31,563 bases of DNA from contig DASUZD010000111.1 of the NCBI GenBank assembly GCA_036377055.1, forward strand, positions 1 through 31,563, written 5' to 3'. The notes beneath the pieces are model-generated. The model saw only the letters and a list, made by a program, of their open reading frames with translations, made no database searches and was not told the DNA's origin. The stretch comes from DASUZD01 sp036377055. Lineage in GTDB: Bacteria; Actinomycetota; Thermoleophilia; Gaiellales; Gaiellaceae. The position numbers and the translations under genes are program-made. Shown here in pieces: positions 1 through 7,892 of this stretch; position 1 is the stretch's first letter; every line of letters starts with the position of its first letter.

Positions 1-335
1 CCGATCACGAGGAGGCTCTCCGGCACCGTCGCGGGGAGCTCGATCCCAGCCTCGCGGAGCGCGACGAGCGCGAGCGCAGCGAGACCGCAAAAGAAGACGA
101 GCTTGCCGAGCGCCCCGGTGTGCCAGCCGATCACGCTCAGCGTGAACGCCCCGCCCGACTCGGAGCCCGCGTACCAGTCGGTGAACGCGGAGAGCGTGAG
201 GACAAGCCCCGAGACGAGCGTCAGCAGCTCGCCGAGGCTCCAGTGCCGGCCGCGAAACGGTGTGTCGTAGTCTCCGCCGAGCGGACGTGGCCGAGGGCTC
301 GAAACAGGCGGTGGGAGGGGCTCGGGAGTTTGCAC
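1..335 (-). CDS. Membrane protein, 3' end cut by window edge
   Basis: The minus strand is open from a GTG at 335 to the left edge, with an in-frame TAG a few codons upstream of the GTG. The visible 111 residues begin with a Pro-rich, probably cytoplasmic tail (residues 4-20), followed by two hydrophobic segments: about 34-50 (LGELLTLVSGLVLTLSAF) and a second around GKLVFFCGLAALALVAL. A short loop with DWYAG and a Gly/Ser stretch separates them. This looks like a small multi-pass membrane protein of unknown function. No ribosome site is evident before the GTG, so translation may be leaderless. The family was not recognised; the call rests on hydrophobicity and codon bias. Confidence 0.6.
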   Translation of the reverse strand, partial: MQTPEPLPPPVSSPRPRPLGGDYDTPFRGRHWSLGELLTLVSGLVLTLSAFTDWYAGSESGGAFTLSVIGWHTGALGKLVFFCGLAALALVALREAGIELPATVPESLLVI

Positions 336-401
336 GTATCGCAGTATGGGGAGATTGGTCTACGAAGTCACGGTCGGTCGGGTATGGTCCAGCGGGTCTC
401 G

Positions 402-620
402 ATGACGCAGGAAACGCACGTCTCCGACGCCGACTCAGCCTCCGGGTACGTGCAGTTCTGGACGGCCGGAGAGAGTGTCAAGGGCGAGTTTCACTGCGCT
501 GAGTGCGGCTACGGGGTGGCGATCTTCCGAGTTCTGCCGCGGTGTCCGATGTGCGGCGGCGAGACCTGGGAGCAGGTGCCGTGGAGCCCCTTCGGCCGCG
601 CCGGCGCCCCGCTGCGCTGA
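402..620 (+). CDS. Small zinc-ribbon protein
   Basis: A 72-residue protein if started at ATG 402; an in-frame ATG at 384 would add six residues and cannot be excluded. Its core holds two CxxC knuckles, C32-x2-C35 and C48-x2-C51, separated by 12 residues, the pattern of a rubredoxin-like or zinc-ribbon metal site; a Trp-Glu-Gln tail follows. Proteins of this kind are usually annotated as hydrogenase maturation- or rubredoxin-like zinc ribbons, but no specific role can be read from the sequence. It converges on the minus-strand gene ending at 625. The long upstream extension of this reading frame is antisense to the left-edge membrane gene and is not coding. Confidence 0.65.
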   Translation: MTQETHVSDADSASGYVQFWTAGESVKGEFHCAECGYGVAIFRVLPRCPMCGGETWEQVPWSPFGRAGAPLR

Positions 621-624
621 GCCC

Positions 625-852
625 TCATAGGCCGAACAGCTGCTGAACCTCGCGCCTGGTCGCGAGCGCGAACGCGAGCGCGCAAAGGAGCAGCAGCACG
701 AGCACGAAGGCGAAGCGAAGGCCCGCCTGACGCGAGGCGTGCGACCGGTCGAGGCGCGCCCGACGGCGCGCACGCTCCAGGCGGTATGCGCGGTCGATCG
801 CGAACGGATCGACCGGAGGCGTCTCCGGCGCGCGAGGAGCGGCTTCGGCCAC
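625..852 (-). CDS. Small single-pass membrane protein
   Basis: A 75-residue protein: an acidic/Pro-rich N-terminus, then a very Arg-rich segment (about residues 24-43, RLERARRRARLDRSH), then one hydrophobic helix (about 48-66, FAFVLVLLLLCALAFALA) and a short charged tail. The positive stretch before the helix predicts an N-in membrane anchor. GTG 852 lies 6 nt after a TAGACT box, which fits a leaderless transcript and supports this start. It is divergent from the GAF-phosphatase gene starting at 908. Function unknown. Confidence 0.6.
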   Translation of the reverse strand: MAEAAPRAPETPPVDPFAIDRAYRLERARRRARLDRSHASRQAGLRFAFVLVLLLLCALAFALATRREVQQLFGL

Positions 853-858
853 CGCGGG

Positions 859-864
859 AGTCTA
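859..864 (-). promoter_or_regulatory. Leaderless -10 box of the small membrane protein
   Basis: TAGACT on the minus strand, 6 nt before GTG 852. A TANNNT hexamer at this distance from a start codon is the usual signature of a leaderless actinobacterial promoter. No clear -35 is visible. Confidence 0.4.
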
Positions 865-907
865 CGTCTGGCACCCCGCCCGGTTCGGCCATACTGCGAT
901 CGGGTCG

Positions 908-3679
908 GTGGCGACGGAGCGCGATCAGCAGGGACGTGGCGAGGCCGGCGTGGCGCTCGGCGTCACCGGCGCGGCGCTCGACGCGTTCGCCGAGGCATCG
1001 CGCGCGTTCGCCGAAGGCTCGTCGCTCCGCGAGGTCCTCGACCGCCTCGTCGCCGCGGCGGCGCGGGCCGCGGACGCGGACGTCGCCATCGCACGCGTCC
1101 TCGACGACGACAGCCTGAGGACGCGCGCGGTGTGGGCTGCCTCGGCCGCGGTGGCCGCCGAGCTCGAGGGGTCGCGCTTCGCGGCCGCGGAGCTCGCTCG
1201 CGACGAGGAGGTGGAGCTCGAGCGGCTGCCCGAGGCCGTCCGCAGCGCGGCTCGGCGGGCGGAGGCGCGTGCGGTGCTCCAGGTGCCGATCGTGCTCGAC
1301 GACCGCCCGCTCGCGAGTCTCGAGCTGCTGCGCTCGCGCGAGCCCTTCTCGCCGCACGAGCGGGCGCTTGCCCGACTCGTCGCGCAGCAGATCGGTCTCG
1401 CCGTCCGCGCCTTCGGGAGCCGGCGGGACGGTCACGACGGCGCTGCGCGGAACGGCGTGCTCGAGGTCGCGGGCGAGGCGCTCGCGGCCGGCCTGGACGA
1501 AGCGCGGACGGCCGATCAGGTGACGCGGCTCGCCGCCGACGCGGCGGGCGCTGCGGCAGCGCTGCTCTGGCGGCTCCAGGAGGACGAGCCGCCGGCGCTC
1601 GTGTCGGCGTTCGGGGTCGAGGAGGCGGACGACGGCGTCGAGACGGCGCGCGCCGCGGCCGTGCGGGCTCTCGACGACCGGCAGCCGGTCGTCGTCGAGA
1701 CAGAGCTCGACAGCCTGCCGGGCGGCACCAGGGTCGCCGCAAGCCTCGCTCTGGGCCAGCCGCCGCTCGGCTCGCTCCAGCTTCTCTTCGCGCCCGGCCG
1801 CGAGCCGCCGGAGGCGCAGCTCGCGAGCCTCGCGACCTTCGCTGTGCGGGCGGCCCAGGCGCTTCGTGCGAGCGAGCAGGCGCATGCGGTCGCGGGCGAG
1901 CTCACGCGGACGCGGGCGCTGCTGACCGTGGTCGGCCAGGCGATCGCGCAGCTCTCGCTCGCGAAGACGGTCGAGGCGGCGGCCGAGCGCGTCGCCGACC
2001 TTCTCGGCGTCGAGCGGGTGGCGGTCTACCTCAGCGACGACGGACGGCTGGGCGTCGCGATCGAGGAGGGTCTCGCCGGCCCGCACCTCCGTGTTGCCGA
2101 AGCGCTGCTCGCGCTGGCGCTCGGTCCGTTCCGCGGCCGCGGGATCGTCGTCGTCGACGACGCTGCGACCGACCCGCGCCTCGTCCAGGTCGCAGACGCG
2201 GTCGCCAAGGCCGGGATCGAGGCCGCGATCGCGCTGCCGCTCGTCGTCCACGACCAGACGATCGGCCTGCTCGCCGTCTACCCCCCGCGCCGGCGCACTC
2301 CGACTGCGAACGAGTCGGCGTTCCTCTCCGCGCTCGCGGTCCAGCTCGCGGTCGCGGTCCAGAACGTGCAGCTGCACGAGAAGACGACCGAGCTCGGCGC
2401 CGGGCTCGAGCGCGCGCTCGCGTCGGAGCGTCAGAAGGCGCGGCAGCTGAACGCGCTCTACGAGATCTCGCGCTCCTTCGCCCAGACGCTCTCGCTGGAG
2501 ACGACGCTCGAGGCGGTCGTGCGAACCGTCGTCGACCTGCTCGGGGTCGACGCGGCCGTGATCCGGATGCCCGACGAGCGCCGCGAGGAGCTCGTCATGC
2601 GCGCGATCCACGTCGCCGAGCCGCGGCTCGACGCGGCGGTGCGGGCGATCGTCTCGCGGCCGCAGCCGTTCGCGAAGCTCCTCGGGCGCCGGCTCTTCCG
2701 CATGGGCAAGCCGCTCTGGGTCGACGCGCACCTGGCGCAGAAGCTCGGCTCCTCGTACGAGCTGCTCGTCCCCTTCCTCGATCGCGGCTCCACGTGCGCC
2801 GTCGTCCCGGTCGCGACGCCCGGAGAGGTGCTGGCGACGCTGATGCTCCTGTCGCTCGACCCGGCGCGCCCGCTGACGGAGGAGACGGTCGAGGCGGCGA
2901 TCGCCGTCGCGGCGCAGGCGGCGCTCGCGATCGACAACGCGCGCCTCTACCAGCAGCAGAAGGACTTCGCGGACACGATGCAGCGCTCGCTGCTGCCGCG
3001 CTCGGCGCCCGCGCTTCCCGGACTCGAGCTCGGGGCGATCTACGAGTCGTCGGCTCGCGTCGACGTCGGCGGCGACGTCTACGACTACATGCGGCTCGAC
3101 GACCACCGAGTGGCGGTGGTGCTCGGGGACGTGACGGGCCACGGCATCGAGGCGACGGCCGACATGGCAATGGCCAAGTTCGTCTTCCGCTCGCTGGCGC
3201 GCGAGCATCCCGAGCCGGCGGACTTTCTGGCGTCCGCGAACGAGGTCGTCGTCGGCGAGATCGCTTCGGGGAAGTTCATCACGATGCTCTACCTGACGGT
3301 CGACGCGGCGCGCGGGGAGGTCGCCTGCGCCTGCGCCGGACACCCGCCGCCGCGGATCGTGGCGCCGAACGGCGTCGTGCGCGAGCTCTCGGTGACGGGG
3401 CTCGCGCTCGGGATCGAGAGCGGCCAGGCATACGACGCCGTTCGAGAGCCGCTGCCGGCGGGCGCGAGCGTCGTCGTCTTCACCGACGGCGTTCTCGAAG
3501 CGCGGCGCGACGGTGAGCTGTACGGCCTCGAGCGGCTCGACGCGCTGCTGGCGCGGGAGGCGGGGCTCGGCGCCCAGGAGCTCGCGAGCGCCGTGCTCGC
3601 CGACTGCCGCTCGTTCGCCGGCGGCGAGCTGATCGACGACTGCGCGGTCGTCGTGATCCGGCGAGTTCCGGACGCGTGA
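908..3679 (+). CDS. Multi-GAF PP2C-type (SpoIIE/RsbU-like) serine phosphatase
   Basis: A 923-residue cytoplasmic signalling protein. Four GAF-like segments can be seen at roughly 15-165, 182-325, 335-495 and 514-680; short helical linkers join them. The C-terminal SpoIIE-type PP2C phosphatase spans about 700-920 with the metal-binding acidic residues in place: VGGD (D723), GDVTGHG (D741), FTDG (D860) and IDD (D910, D911). Such proteins dephosphorylate anti-sigma-factor antagonists or other Ser/Thr phosphoproteins in response to signals bound by the GAF domains. No kinase, HPt or membrane segment is present. It heads a run of six + genes; its TGA overlaps the GTG of the next gene. No STAS or anti-sigma partner lies in the window, so its target is unknown. 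GTG start. Confidence 0.9.
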   Translation: MATERDQQGRGEAGVALGVTGAALDAFAEASRAFAEGSSLREVLDRLVAAAARAADADVAIARVLDDDSLRTRAVWAASAAVAAELEGSRFAAAELARDEEVELERLPEAVRSAARRAEARAVLQVPIVLDDRPLASLELLRSREPFSPHERALARLVAQQIGLAVRAFGSRRDGHDGAARNGVLEVAGEALAAGLDEARTADQVTRLAADAAGAAAALLWRLQEDEPPALVSAFGVEEADDGVETARAAAVRALDDRQPVVVETELDSLPGGTRVAASLALGQPPLGSLQLLFAPGREPPEAQLASLATFAVRAAQALRASEQAHAVAGELTRTRALLTVVGQAIAQLSLAKTVEAAAERVADLLGVERVAVYLSDDGRLGVAIEEGLAGPHLRVAEALLALALGPFRGRGIVVVDDAATDPRLVQVADAVAKAGIEAAIALPLVVHDQTIGLLAVYPPRRRTPTANESAFLSALAVQLAVAVQNVQLHEKTTELGAGLERALASERQKARQLNALYEISRSFAQTLSLETTLEAVVRTVVDLLGVDAAVIRMPDERREELVMRAIHVAEPRLDAAVRAIVSRPQPFAKLLGRRLFRMGKPLWVDAHLAQKLGSSYELLVPFLDRGSTCAVVPVATPGEVLATLMLLSLDPARPLTEETVEAAIAVAAQAALAIDNARLYQQQKDFADTMQRSLLPRSAPALPGLELGAIYESSARVDVGGDVYDYMRLDDHRVAVVLGDVTGHGIEATADMAMAKFVFRSLAREHPEPADFLASANEVVVGEIASGKFITMLYLTVDAARGEVACACAGHPPPRIVAPNGVVRELSVTGLALGIESGQAYDAVREPLPAGASVVVFTDGVLEARRDGELYGLERLDALLAREAGLGAQELASAVLADCRSFAGGELIDDCAVVVIRRVPDA

Positions 3680-4464
3680 CGATCGTCCTCCGCCGCGACG
3701 GCGCGCGCCCGCTTCGGATCGGCCACCGCGGCGCGCCGGCGCTCGCGCCCGAGAACACGCTCCGATCGCTCGCCCGCGCCGTCGAGCACGAGCTCGACCT
3801 GGTCGAGCTCGACGTGATCTCGACGCGGGACGGCCAGCTCGTGCTCGGCCACTCGTACGCTCTTCGCGAGCTGACGCACGGCGCCGTCCGCGGCTCGGCG
3901 CGGGCTCGTTCGCTCGAGGAGCTGCGCCGCGTCGCGCCCGAGCTGCCGACGCTCGACGAGGCGCTCGCGTTCCTGACGGCCGAAGCTCCGCACGTCGGCG
4001 TGCAGGTCGACATCAAGGAGGAGGGCTACGAGTCGCCGGTGCTCGATTCGCTGCGGCGGCACGATCTGCTCGCACGCTCCTTCGTCAGCTCGTACTTCCT
4101 GCGCAGCCTGCGCGCGGTCGCCGAGGCCGAGCCGGACCTGCCGCGATCGCTCACGTACCCGCAGGACCGCTTCGGCGTCACGCGTTCGCGCGCGCTCGTA
4201 CCTGCCGTCGCTGTGGCGCTGGCCGCGTTCCGCCGTGCGCTGCCGTACCGGATCGGAGGCTTGCTCGCCCGTTCCGGCGCGTCTGCGGCGACGCTGCACT
4301 ACGCGCTCTGCTCGCGCGCGGTCGTCCAGGGCTGCCACGCGCGCGGCGCCGCCGTCCTCGCTTGGACCGTGGACGACCCGAATGTCCTGCAAACGCTGGC
4401 CCGCGCAGGGGTCGACGGTATGATCACGAACGACCCGCGGATCTTCGATCTCGCACTCACGTGA
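3676..4464 (+). CDS. ugpQ: Glycerophosphodiester phosphodiesterase
   Basis: A 262-residue GDPD-family TIM-barrel enzyme that hydrolyses glycerophosphodiesters to glycerol-3-phosphate and an alcohol. The catalytic and metal-binding residues of the family are visible: H17-R18 in GHRGAPALAPENT, E44 and D46 in VELDV, and H59 in LGHS. A C-terminal ITNDP segment matches the last strand. No signal peptide is seen, so it is probably cytoplasmic, like UgpQ. The GTG start overlaps the phosphatase stop (GTGA), and its own TGA overlaps the next start, so translation is probably coupled. The symbol is given for family resemblance only; substrate range cannot be read from the sequence. Confidence 0.88.
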   Translation: MTIVLRRDGARPLRIGHRGAPALAPENTLRSLARAVEHELDLVELDVISTRDGQLVLGHSYALRELTHGAVRGSARARSLEELRRVAPELPTLDEALAFLTAEAPHVGVQVDIKEEGYESPVLDSLRRHDLLARSFVSSYFLRSLRAVAEAEPDLPRSLTYPQDRFGVTRSRALVPAVAVALAAFRRALPYRIGGLLARSGASAATLHYALCSRAVVQGCHARGAAVLAWTVDDPNVLQTLARAGVDGMITNDPRIFDLALT

Positions 4465-5498
4465 AGCGCTGGGGCCTCGTCACCGCTCTCCTCGTCTGCT
4501 GCCTCGCCGCGGGGCTGGCTGCGGCCGTCGTCGCCACGGGCGCCGTCCGTCCGGGCGACACGACGACGAGCATCGCGACGACGACCAACGAGCCGACCGT
4601 CACGCTCCCGACGACGACGACGGAGGAGCAGCCGATCGCCCCGGGCGTGACGATCGGCGGGGTCGCGGTCGGCGGCATGACGCCGACCCAGGCGTACGAG
4701 GCCGTCACGAACGCCTTCGACCGGCCGCTCGTCCTCCTCGTCGGCCGGCACCGCTTCAGCGTCCCGCCGGGCCGCTTCGGCGCCGTCGCGTACGTGCTGC
4801 GCTCCCTCCAGCGCGCCCGTCTCGCGCCGGCAGGCGCCTCCGTCCGGCTCGACGTCGGCGTCAGCCCGCAGCGCGTCGGCGCCTGGCTCCGCGCGGTCGG
4901 CCGCCGCGTCGACCGCAAGGTCGTCGACGCACAGCTCTCGCTGCGGAACCTCAAGCCGTTCATCACACGCGAGCGGATCGGCTTCCAGTTGCTCGAGCGA
5001 CAGGCCTCGGCCACGATCCGGCGCGCGATCCAGGCGAACGTCCGCTCGCCGATCCGGCTGCCGACGAAGACGCTCGAGCCGACGGTGACGCGGCGCGACT
5101 TCGGCCCCGTGATCGTCATCCACCGCGGGCCGAACCTGCTCGACCTCTACAACGGGATGCGGGCGTGGCGCGAGTTCGGCGTCGCGACCGGCCAGAACCA
5201 GTACCCGACCCCGCTGGGCCTCTTCCAGATCGTCGTCAAGTGGCGCAACCCGACGTGGTACCCACCGAACTCGCCCTGGGCGGCCGGCCAGCAGCCGATC
5301 CCGCCGGGGCCCGGGAATCCGCTCGGCACGCGCTGGATGGGACTCTCCGCGCCGGGAGTTGGGATCCACGGCACCTACCAGGACGGCTCGATCGGCTACT
5401 CCGTCTCGCACGGCTGCATCCGCATGCACATCCCGGACGCGGAGTGGCTCTTCAACCACGTCGAGATCGGGACTCCCGTCTACATCGTCTCGTCGTAG
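4461..5498 (+). CDS. L,D-transpeptidase (YkuD domain) with N-terminal signal/anchor
   Basis: A 345-residue exported peptidoglycan cross-linking enzyme. Residues 1-27 form a signal peptide or membrane anchor, followed by a Thr-rich linker (about 33-58) that should span cell-wall polymer. Residues about 65-205 look like a PG_binding_4/VanW-type region. The YkuD domain (about 215-343) carries the motif SHGCIRM with H317 and catalytic C319, plus an upstream GIHGTY element. It forms 3-3 cross-links between diaminopimelate residues or attaches proteins to peptidoglycan. The GTG start overlaps the previous stop; the in-frame GTG-less upstream extension lies within the phosphodiesterase gene. The next gene starts immediately after its TAG, so it belongs to the same transcript. 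Confidence 0.9.
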   Translation: MKRWGLVTALLVCCLAAGLAAAVVATGAVRPGDTTTSIATTTNEPTVTLPTTTTEEQPIAPGVTIGGVAVGGMTPTQAYEAVTNAFDRPLVLLVGRHRFSVPPGRFGAVAYVLRSLQRARLAPAGASVRLDVGVSPQRVGAWLRAVGRRVDRKVVDAQLSLRNLKPFITRERIGFQLLERQASATIRRAIQANVRSPIRLPTKTLEPTVTRRDFGPVIVIHRGPNLLDLYNGMRAWREFGVATGQNQYPTPLGLFQIVVKWRNPTWYPPNSPWAAGQQPIPPGPGNPLGTRWMGLSAPGVGIHGTYQDGSIGYSVSHGCIRMHIPDAEWLFNHVEIGTPVYIVSS

Positions 5499-6053
5499 AT
5501 GGCGAGGGCGCTCAAGCTCGGCGCGCAGGGGCTCGCGCTCGCGGGCGTCGCGGGCTTGCTCGCGCTCCTCGTCTGGAGGGTCGTCCACCACCCGGGGGCG
5601 AAGCTCAACGCGGCGATCGCGCACGGAAAGAAGCCGGCCGCGCCGAACTTCATCCTCCCGCGGCTCGAAGGGCAAGGCAAGGTCTCGCTCGCGTCCTACC
5701 GCGGGAAGGCGGTCGTGATCAACTTCTGGAACGCGTACTGCGTTCCGTGCAAGGCCGAGGCCCCGATGCTGGAGCGCGCGTGGCAGAAGTGGCGCGGCCA
5801 GGGGGTCGTCTTCCTCGGCGTCGACTTCGAGGACTTCACCGGCGACGCGCGCCGGTTCGCGCGGAAGCACGGCATGACCTACCCGCTCCTGCACGACTCG
5901 CGCCGGTCGGTCGTCGACCTCTACGGGCTCACCGGCTATCCGGAGACGTTCTTCGTCGACCGGCGCGGCCGGCTCGTGGGCAAGCACTTCGCCGGCCAGA
6001 TCTCGAAGTACTCCGACCTGGAGGCGAACATCCGGGTCGCGCTCCGCACGTGA
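5499..6053 (+). CDS. TlpA/ResA/CcmG-like membrane-anchored thioredoxin
   Basis: A 184-residue thiol-disulfide oxidoreductase. One hydrophobic segment (residues about 8-26) anchors it with the thioredoxin domain outside. The active site is WNAYCVPCK (C81, C84), and the cis-proline loop TGYPETF has P148. The dipeptide between the cysteines (VP) and the extra insert resemble CcmG/ResA reductases that reduce apocytochrome c haem-binding cysteines. Its position between an L,D-transpeptidase and CcmH/CcdA genes supports a role in cytochrome c maturation or extracytoplasmic thiol reduction, with CcdA as probable electron donor. ATG starts directly after the preceding TAG (TAGATG). Confidence 0.88.
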   Translation: MARALKLGAQGLALAGVAGLLALLVWRVVHHPGAKLNAAIAHGKKPAAPNFILPRLEGQGKVSLASYRGKAVVINFWNAYCVPCKAEAPMLERAWQKWRGQGVVFLGVDFEDFTGDARRFARKHGMTYPLLHDSRRSVVDLYGLTGYPETFFVDRRGRLVGKHFAGQISKYSDLEANIRVALRT

Positions 6054-6508
6054 AGGCCGTCGTTCTCGCCTTGGGGCTGGCGCTGGCGCTGATGCTCGCG
6101 GCGCCGGCCGTCGCCGGCGACCGTCACCCCTCGCAGGCGAAGCTCGAGGGCGAGGTCATGTGCCCCGTCTGCCACACGACGCTCGACCAGTCCGACTCGC
6201 CCGTCGCGCGGCACATGAAGGCGTTCATCGGCCGTCGGATCCGCGCCGGCGACAGCGAGTCCGAGATCAAGGCGAAGCTGGTCGCGAGCTTCGGCCCGGC
6301 CGTGCTCGCCGAGCCGCCGAGGCACGGGTTCGCGCTGCTGGCGTGGCTGCTGCCGATCGGCGGGATCGCCCTCGGCGCGCTCGCGCTCGGTTTCGCCGCC
6401 TGGCGCTGGAGCCGTGCGCGCGAGCCATCGCCGGCGCTCGCGGGCGGCCTCGTCCTCGATCCCGAGCTCGACCGCCGGCTCGACGACGAGCTGCGCCGGT
6501 TCGAGTAG
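6050..6508 (+). CDS. ccmH: CcmH/CycL/NrfF-type cytochrome c maturation protein
   Basis: A 152-residue protein with a signal peptide (residues 1-22), the redox motif MCPVCHTTLDQSDSP (CxxC at about 38-41), a short helical domain and one C-terminal membrane helix (FALLAWLLPIGGIALGALAL). This is the CcmH architecture: a membrane-anchored thiol protein facing outwards that handles apocytochrome cysteines before haem ligation. The motif CPVC replaces the more frequent LRCxxCQ. GTG overlaps the thioredoxin TGA (GTGA), and ccdA follows 8 nt later. Haem lyase components (CcmF, or ResB/ResC) are not in the window. Confidence 0.85.
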   Translation: MKAVVLALGLALALMLAAPAVAGDRHPSQAKLEGEVMCPVCHTTLDQSDSPVARHMKAFIGRRIRAGDSESEIKAKLVASFGPAVLAEPPRHGFALLAWLLPIGGIALGALALGFAAWRWSRAREPSPALAGGLVLDPELDRRLDDELRRFE

Positions 6509-6516
6509 CAGACGGG

Positions 6517-7209
6517 ATGCTCGGTCAGATCCCCGTCGCGTTCGCCGCCGGGCTCGTCTCCTTCCTCGCGCCGTGCGTGCTGCCGCTCGTGCCAGGCTAC
6601 CTGTCGGCCGTGTCGGCGGTCGACCCGTCGCGCCTCGCCGACCGGAGCGCCTCGCGCCAGGTCGTCGTCTCGAGCATCCCGTTCGTGCTCGGCTTCACGG
6701 CCGTGTTCGTCGCGCTCGGGACGGGCGTCGCCGCAGCCGGCGGGCTGCTTTCGTCGACCTCGCAGCAGGAGATCGCCGGCTTCGTGGTGGTCGTCTTCGG
6801 GCTCGCGTTCATGGGGCTTCTGCCCTGGCCGGAGCGGCTCGTCGCCCCCGGACTGCTGAGCGGCGCGCGCCGGACGCACTCGAACGTCCTGCTCGGCGGC
6901 GCCTTCGGCGTCTGCGCCGCGCCGTGCATCGGCCCGGTGCTCGCGTCCATCCTCGCTCTCGCGGGCTCGACGAGCACCGTCCTCCAAGGCTCCGTGCTCC
7001 TGCTCGCCTACTCGGCCGGCCTCGCGGTTCCGTTCCTCGTGACCGGCGTCGCGTTCGCACGCGCGATGAGCGCCTTCCGCTGGCTCCGCGACCGCTACCG
7101 GGCGATCCAGTTCACGAGCGGTGTCGTGCTGGTCGCGATCGGCCTGCTGCTCTTCTTCGACCGCTTCTGGTGGCTCCGATCGGGGCTCGACCGGCTCTTC
7201 GGCGGCTAG
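6517..7209 (+). CDS. ccdA: CcdA cytochrome c biogenesis / thiol electron-transfer protein
   Basis: A 230-residue polytopic membrane protein with about six hydrophobic helices. Two conserved Cys-containing helices are visible, SFLAPCVLPLVPGYL near residue 20 and FGVCAAPCIGPVL near 135, the pair that passes reducing equivalents from cytoplasmic thioredoxin to outward-facing partners such as the TlpA-like protein encoded two genes upstream. Length matches the family. It closes the + strand run, and its TAG overlaps the stop of the convergent DUF309 gene. Confidence 0.9.
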   Translation: MLGQIPVAFAAGLVSFLAPCVLPLVPGYLSAVSAVDPSRLADRSASRQVVVSSIPFVLGFTAVFVALGTGVAAAGGLLSSTSQQEIAGFVVVVFGLAFMGLLPWPERLVAPGLLSGARRTHSNVLLGGAFGVCAAPCIGPVLASILALAGSTSTVLQGSVLLLAYSAGLAVPFLVTGVAFARAMSAFRWLRDRYRAIQFTSGVVLVAIGLLLFFDRFWWLRSGLDRLFGG

Positions 7210-7550
7210 ACCCGCGGCGCGGGCAGATCGAGCGACCCGGCGGCGACGGTCGCACGCGCCTGCCGCACCTGCTCGAGGACGGACTCGACGTCGACGCCGC
7301 GGTGCACGGGCGCGTACGGCCCGAGCCGCCGCGCCGCCTTCTCGAGCTGCCGCTCGCAGCCGACACGTTTGCCGCGCCCGGCCTGGTACCACGCGACGGC
7401 GACGTGCACGAGCCCCTGGTAGAAGTCGCGCTCGTCGCGCGCGGCCGCCCGCCACGCGAGCTCGAGCTCCTCGTGCGCGGCGAAGAACTCGCCGGCGCGG
7501 ATCAGCTCGAGCCCCCGCGCGAAGTACGCCTCTTGAGACTCGTTTGACAG
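7206..7550 (-). CDS. DUF309 domain protein, probable CTG start
   Basis: A protein of about 114 residues with the DUF309 signature: FFAAHEELELAWR followed by DFYQGLVHVAVAWYQAG. The function of the family is unknown; the fold is a small all-helical bundle with conserved His/Glu residues. The first ATG/GTG/TTG in frame (GTG 7409) would cut off the whole first half of the domain. Upstream the frame stays open with clear domain sequence back to CTG 7550, which has GGAG 9 nt before it, so CTG is the best start. The gene is convergent with ccdA (stops overlap) and divergent from the receiver-like gene at 7571. Confidence 0.72.
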   Translation of the reverse strand: MSNESQEAYFARGLELIRAGEFFAAHEELELAWRAAARDERDFYQGLVHVAVAWYQAGRGKRVGCERQLEKAARRLGPYAPVHRGVDVESVLEQVRQARATVAAGSLDLPAPRV

Positions 7551-7570
7551 GGGTTTACGCTCCAGAGGCC

Positions 7571-7885
7571 ATGGCCACGATCCTGCTGGCGGGCGTCGAC
7601 CTGTTCTTCAGGGCCAAGCTCGAGGGCCTGCTGGCGGGGCATCGGCTGATCACGACGGACGGCGTCGGCGAGCCCGAGCTCGTGATCGCGGACATCGCGC
7701 GGGTAGATCCCGAAGAGGTTGCAGACGCATATCCCGAGGTGCCGATTATCGGCTTTACGAACCACACCGACACCGCCGGATTGCGAGCGGCGAAGGCGGC
7801 TGGATTCGACCAGGTAATGGTCAAATCGGCGCTGGACGAGCGCGCCCGGAACCTCGTCGAGGAGATGATTGCCTCGGTAGAGTAG
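7571..7885 (+). CDS. Degenerate receiver-domain protein
   Basis: A 104-residue stand-alone domain with the order of a response-regulator receiver fold: ILLAGVDLFFRAKLEGLL at the first strand/helix, ELVIADIAR with D41 at the phospho-acceptor position, PIIGFTNHTD (T63) and QVMVKSAL with K85. The usual acidic pair after the first strand is missing (only D10 nearby), so magnesium binding and phosphorylation may be impaired. No output domain is attached. It ends 7 nt before the ferredoxin start, so the two are probably co-transcribed. A TTGACA hexamer lies at 7544-7549 but no well-spaced -10 is seen. Confidence 0.65.
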   Translation: MATILLAGVDLFFRAKLEGLLAGHRLITTDGVGEPELVIADIARVDPEEVADAYPEVPIIGFTNHTDTAGLRAAKAAGFDQVMVKSALDERARNLVEEMIASVE

Positions 7886-7892
7886 GCCGGCC

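Noticed and set aside
509..3343. Long minus-strand open frame (944 codons) opposite the GAF-phosphatase
   Set aside because: Arg/Asp/Glu-rich low-complexity translation without domains; typical antisense shadow in high-GC DNA, while the + frame shows clear GAF and PP2C motifs.
4299..5987. Long minus-strand open frame opposite the L,D-transpeptidase and thioredoxin genes
   Set aside because: Crosses several well-supported + genes, composition is shadow-like (Arg/Asp/Glu), no motif.
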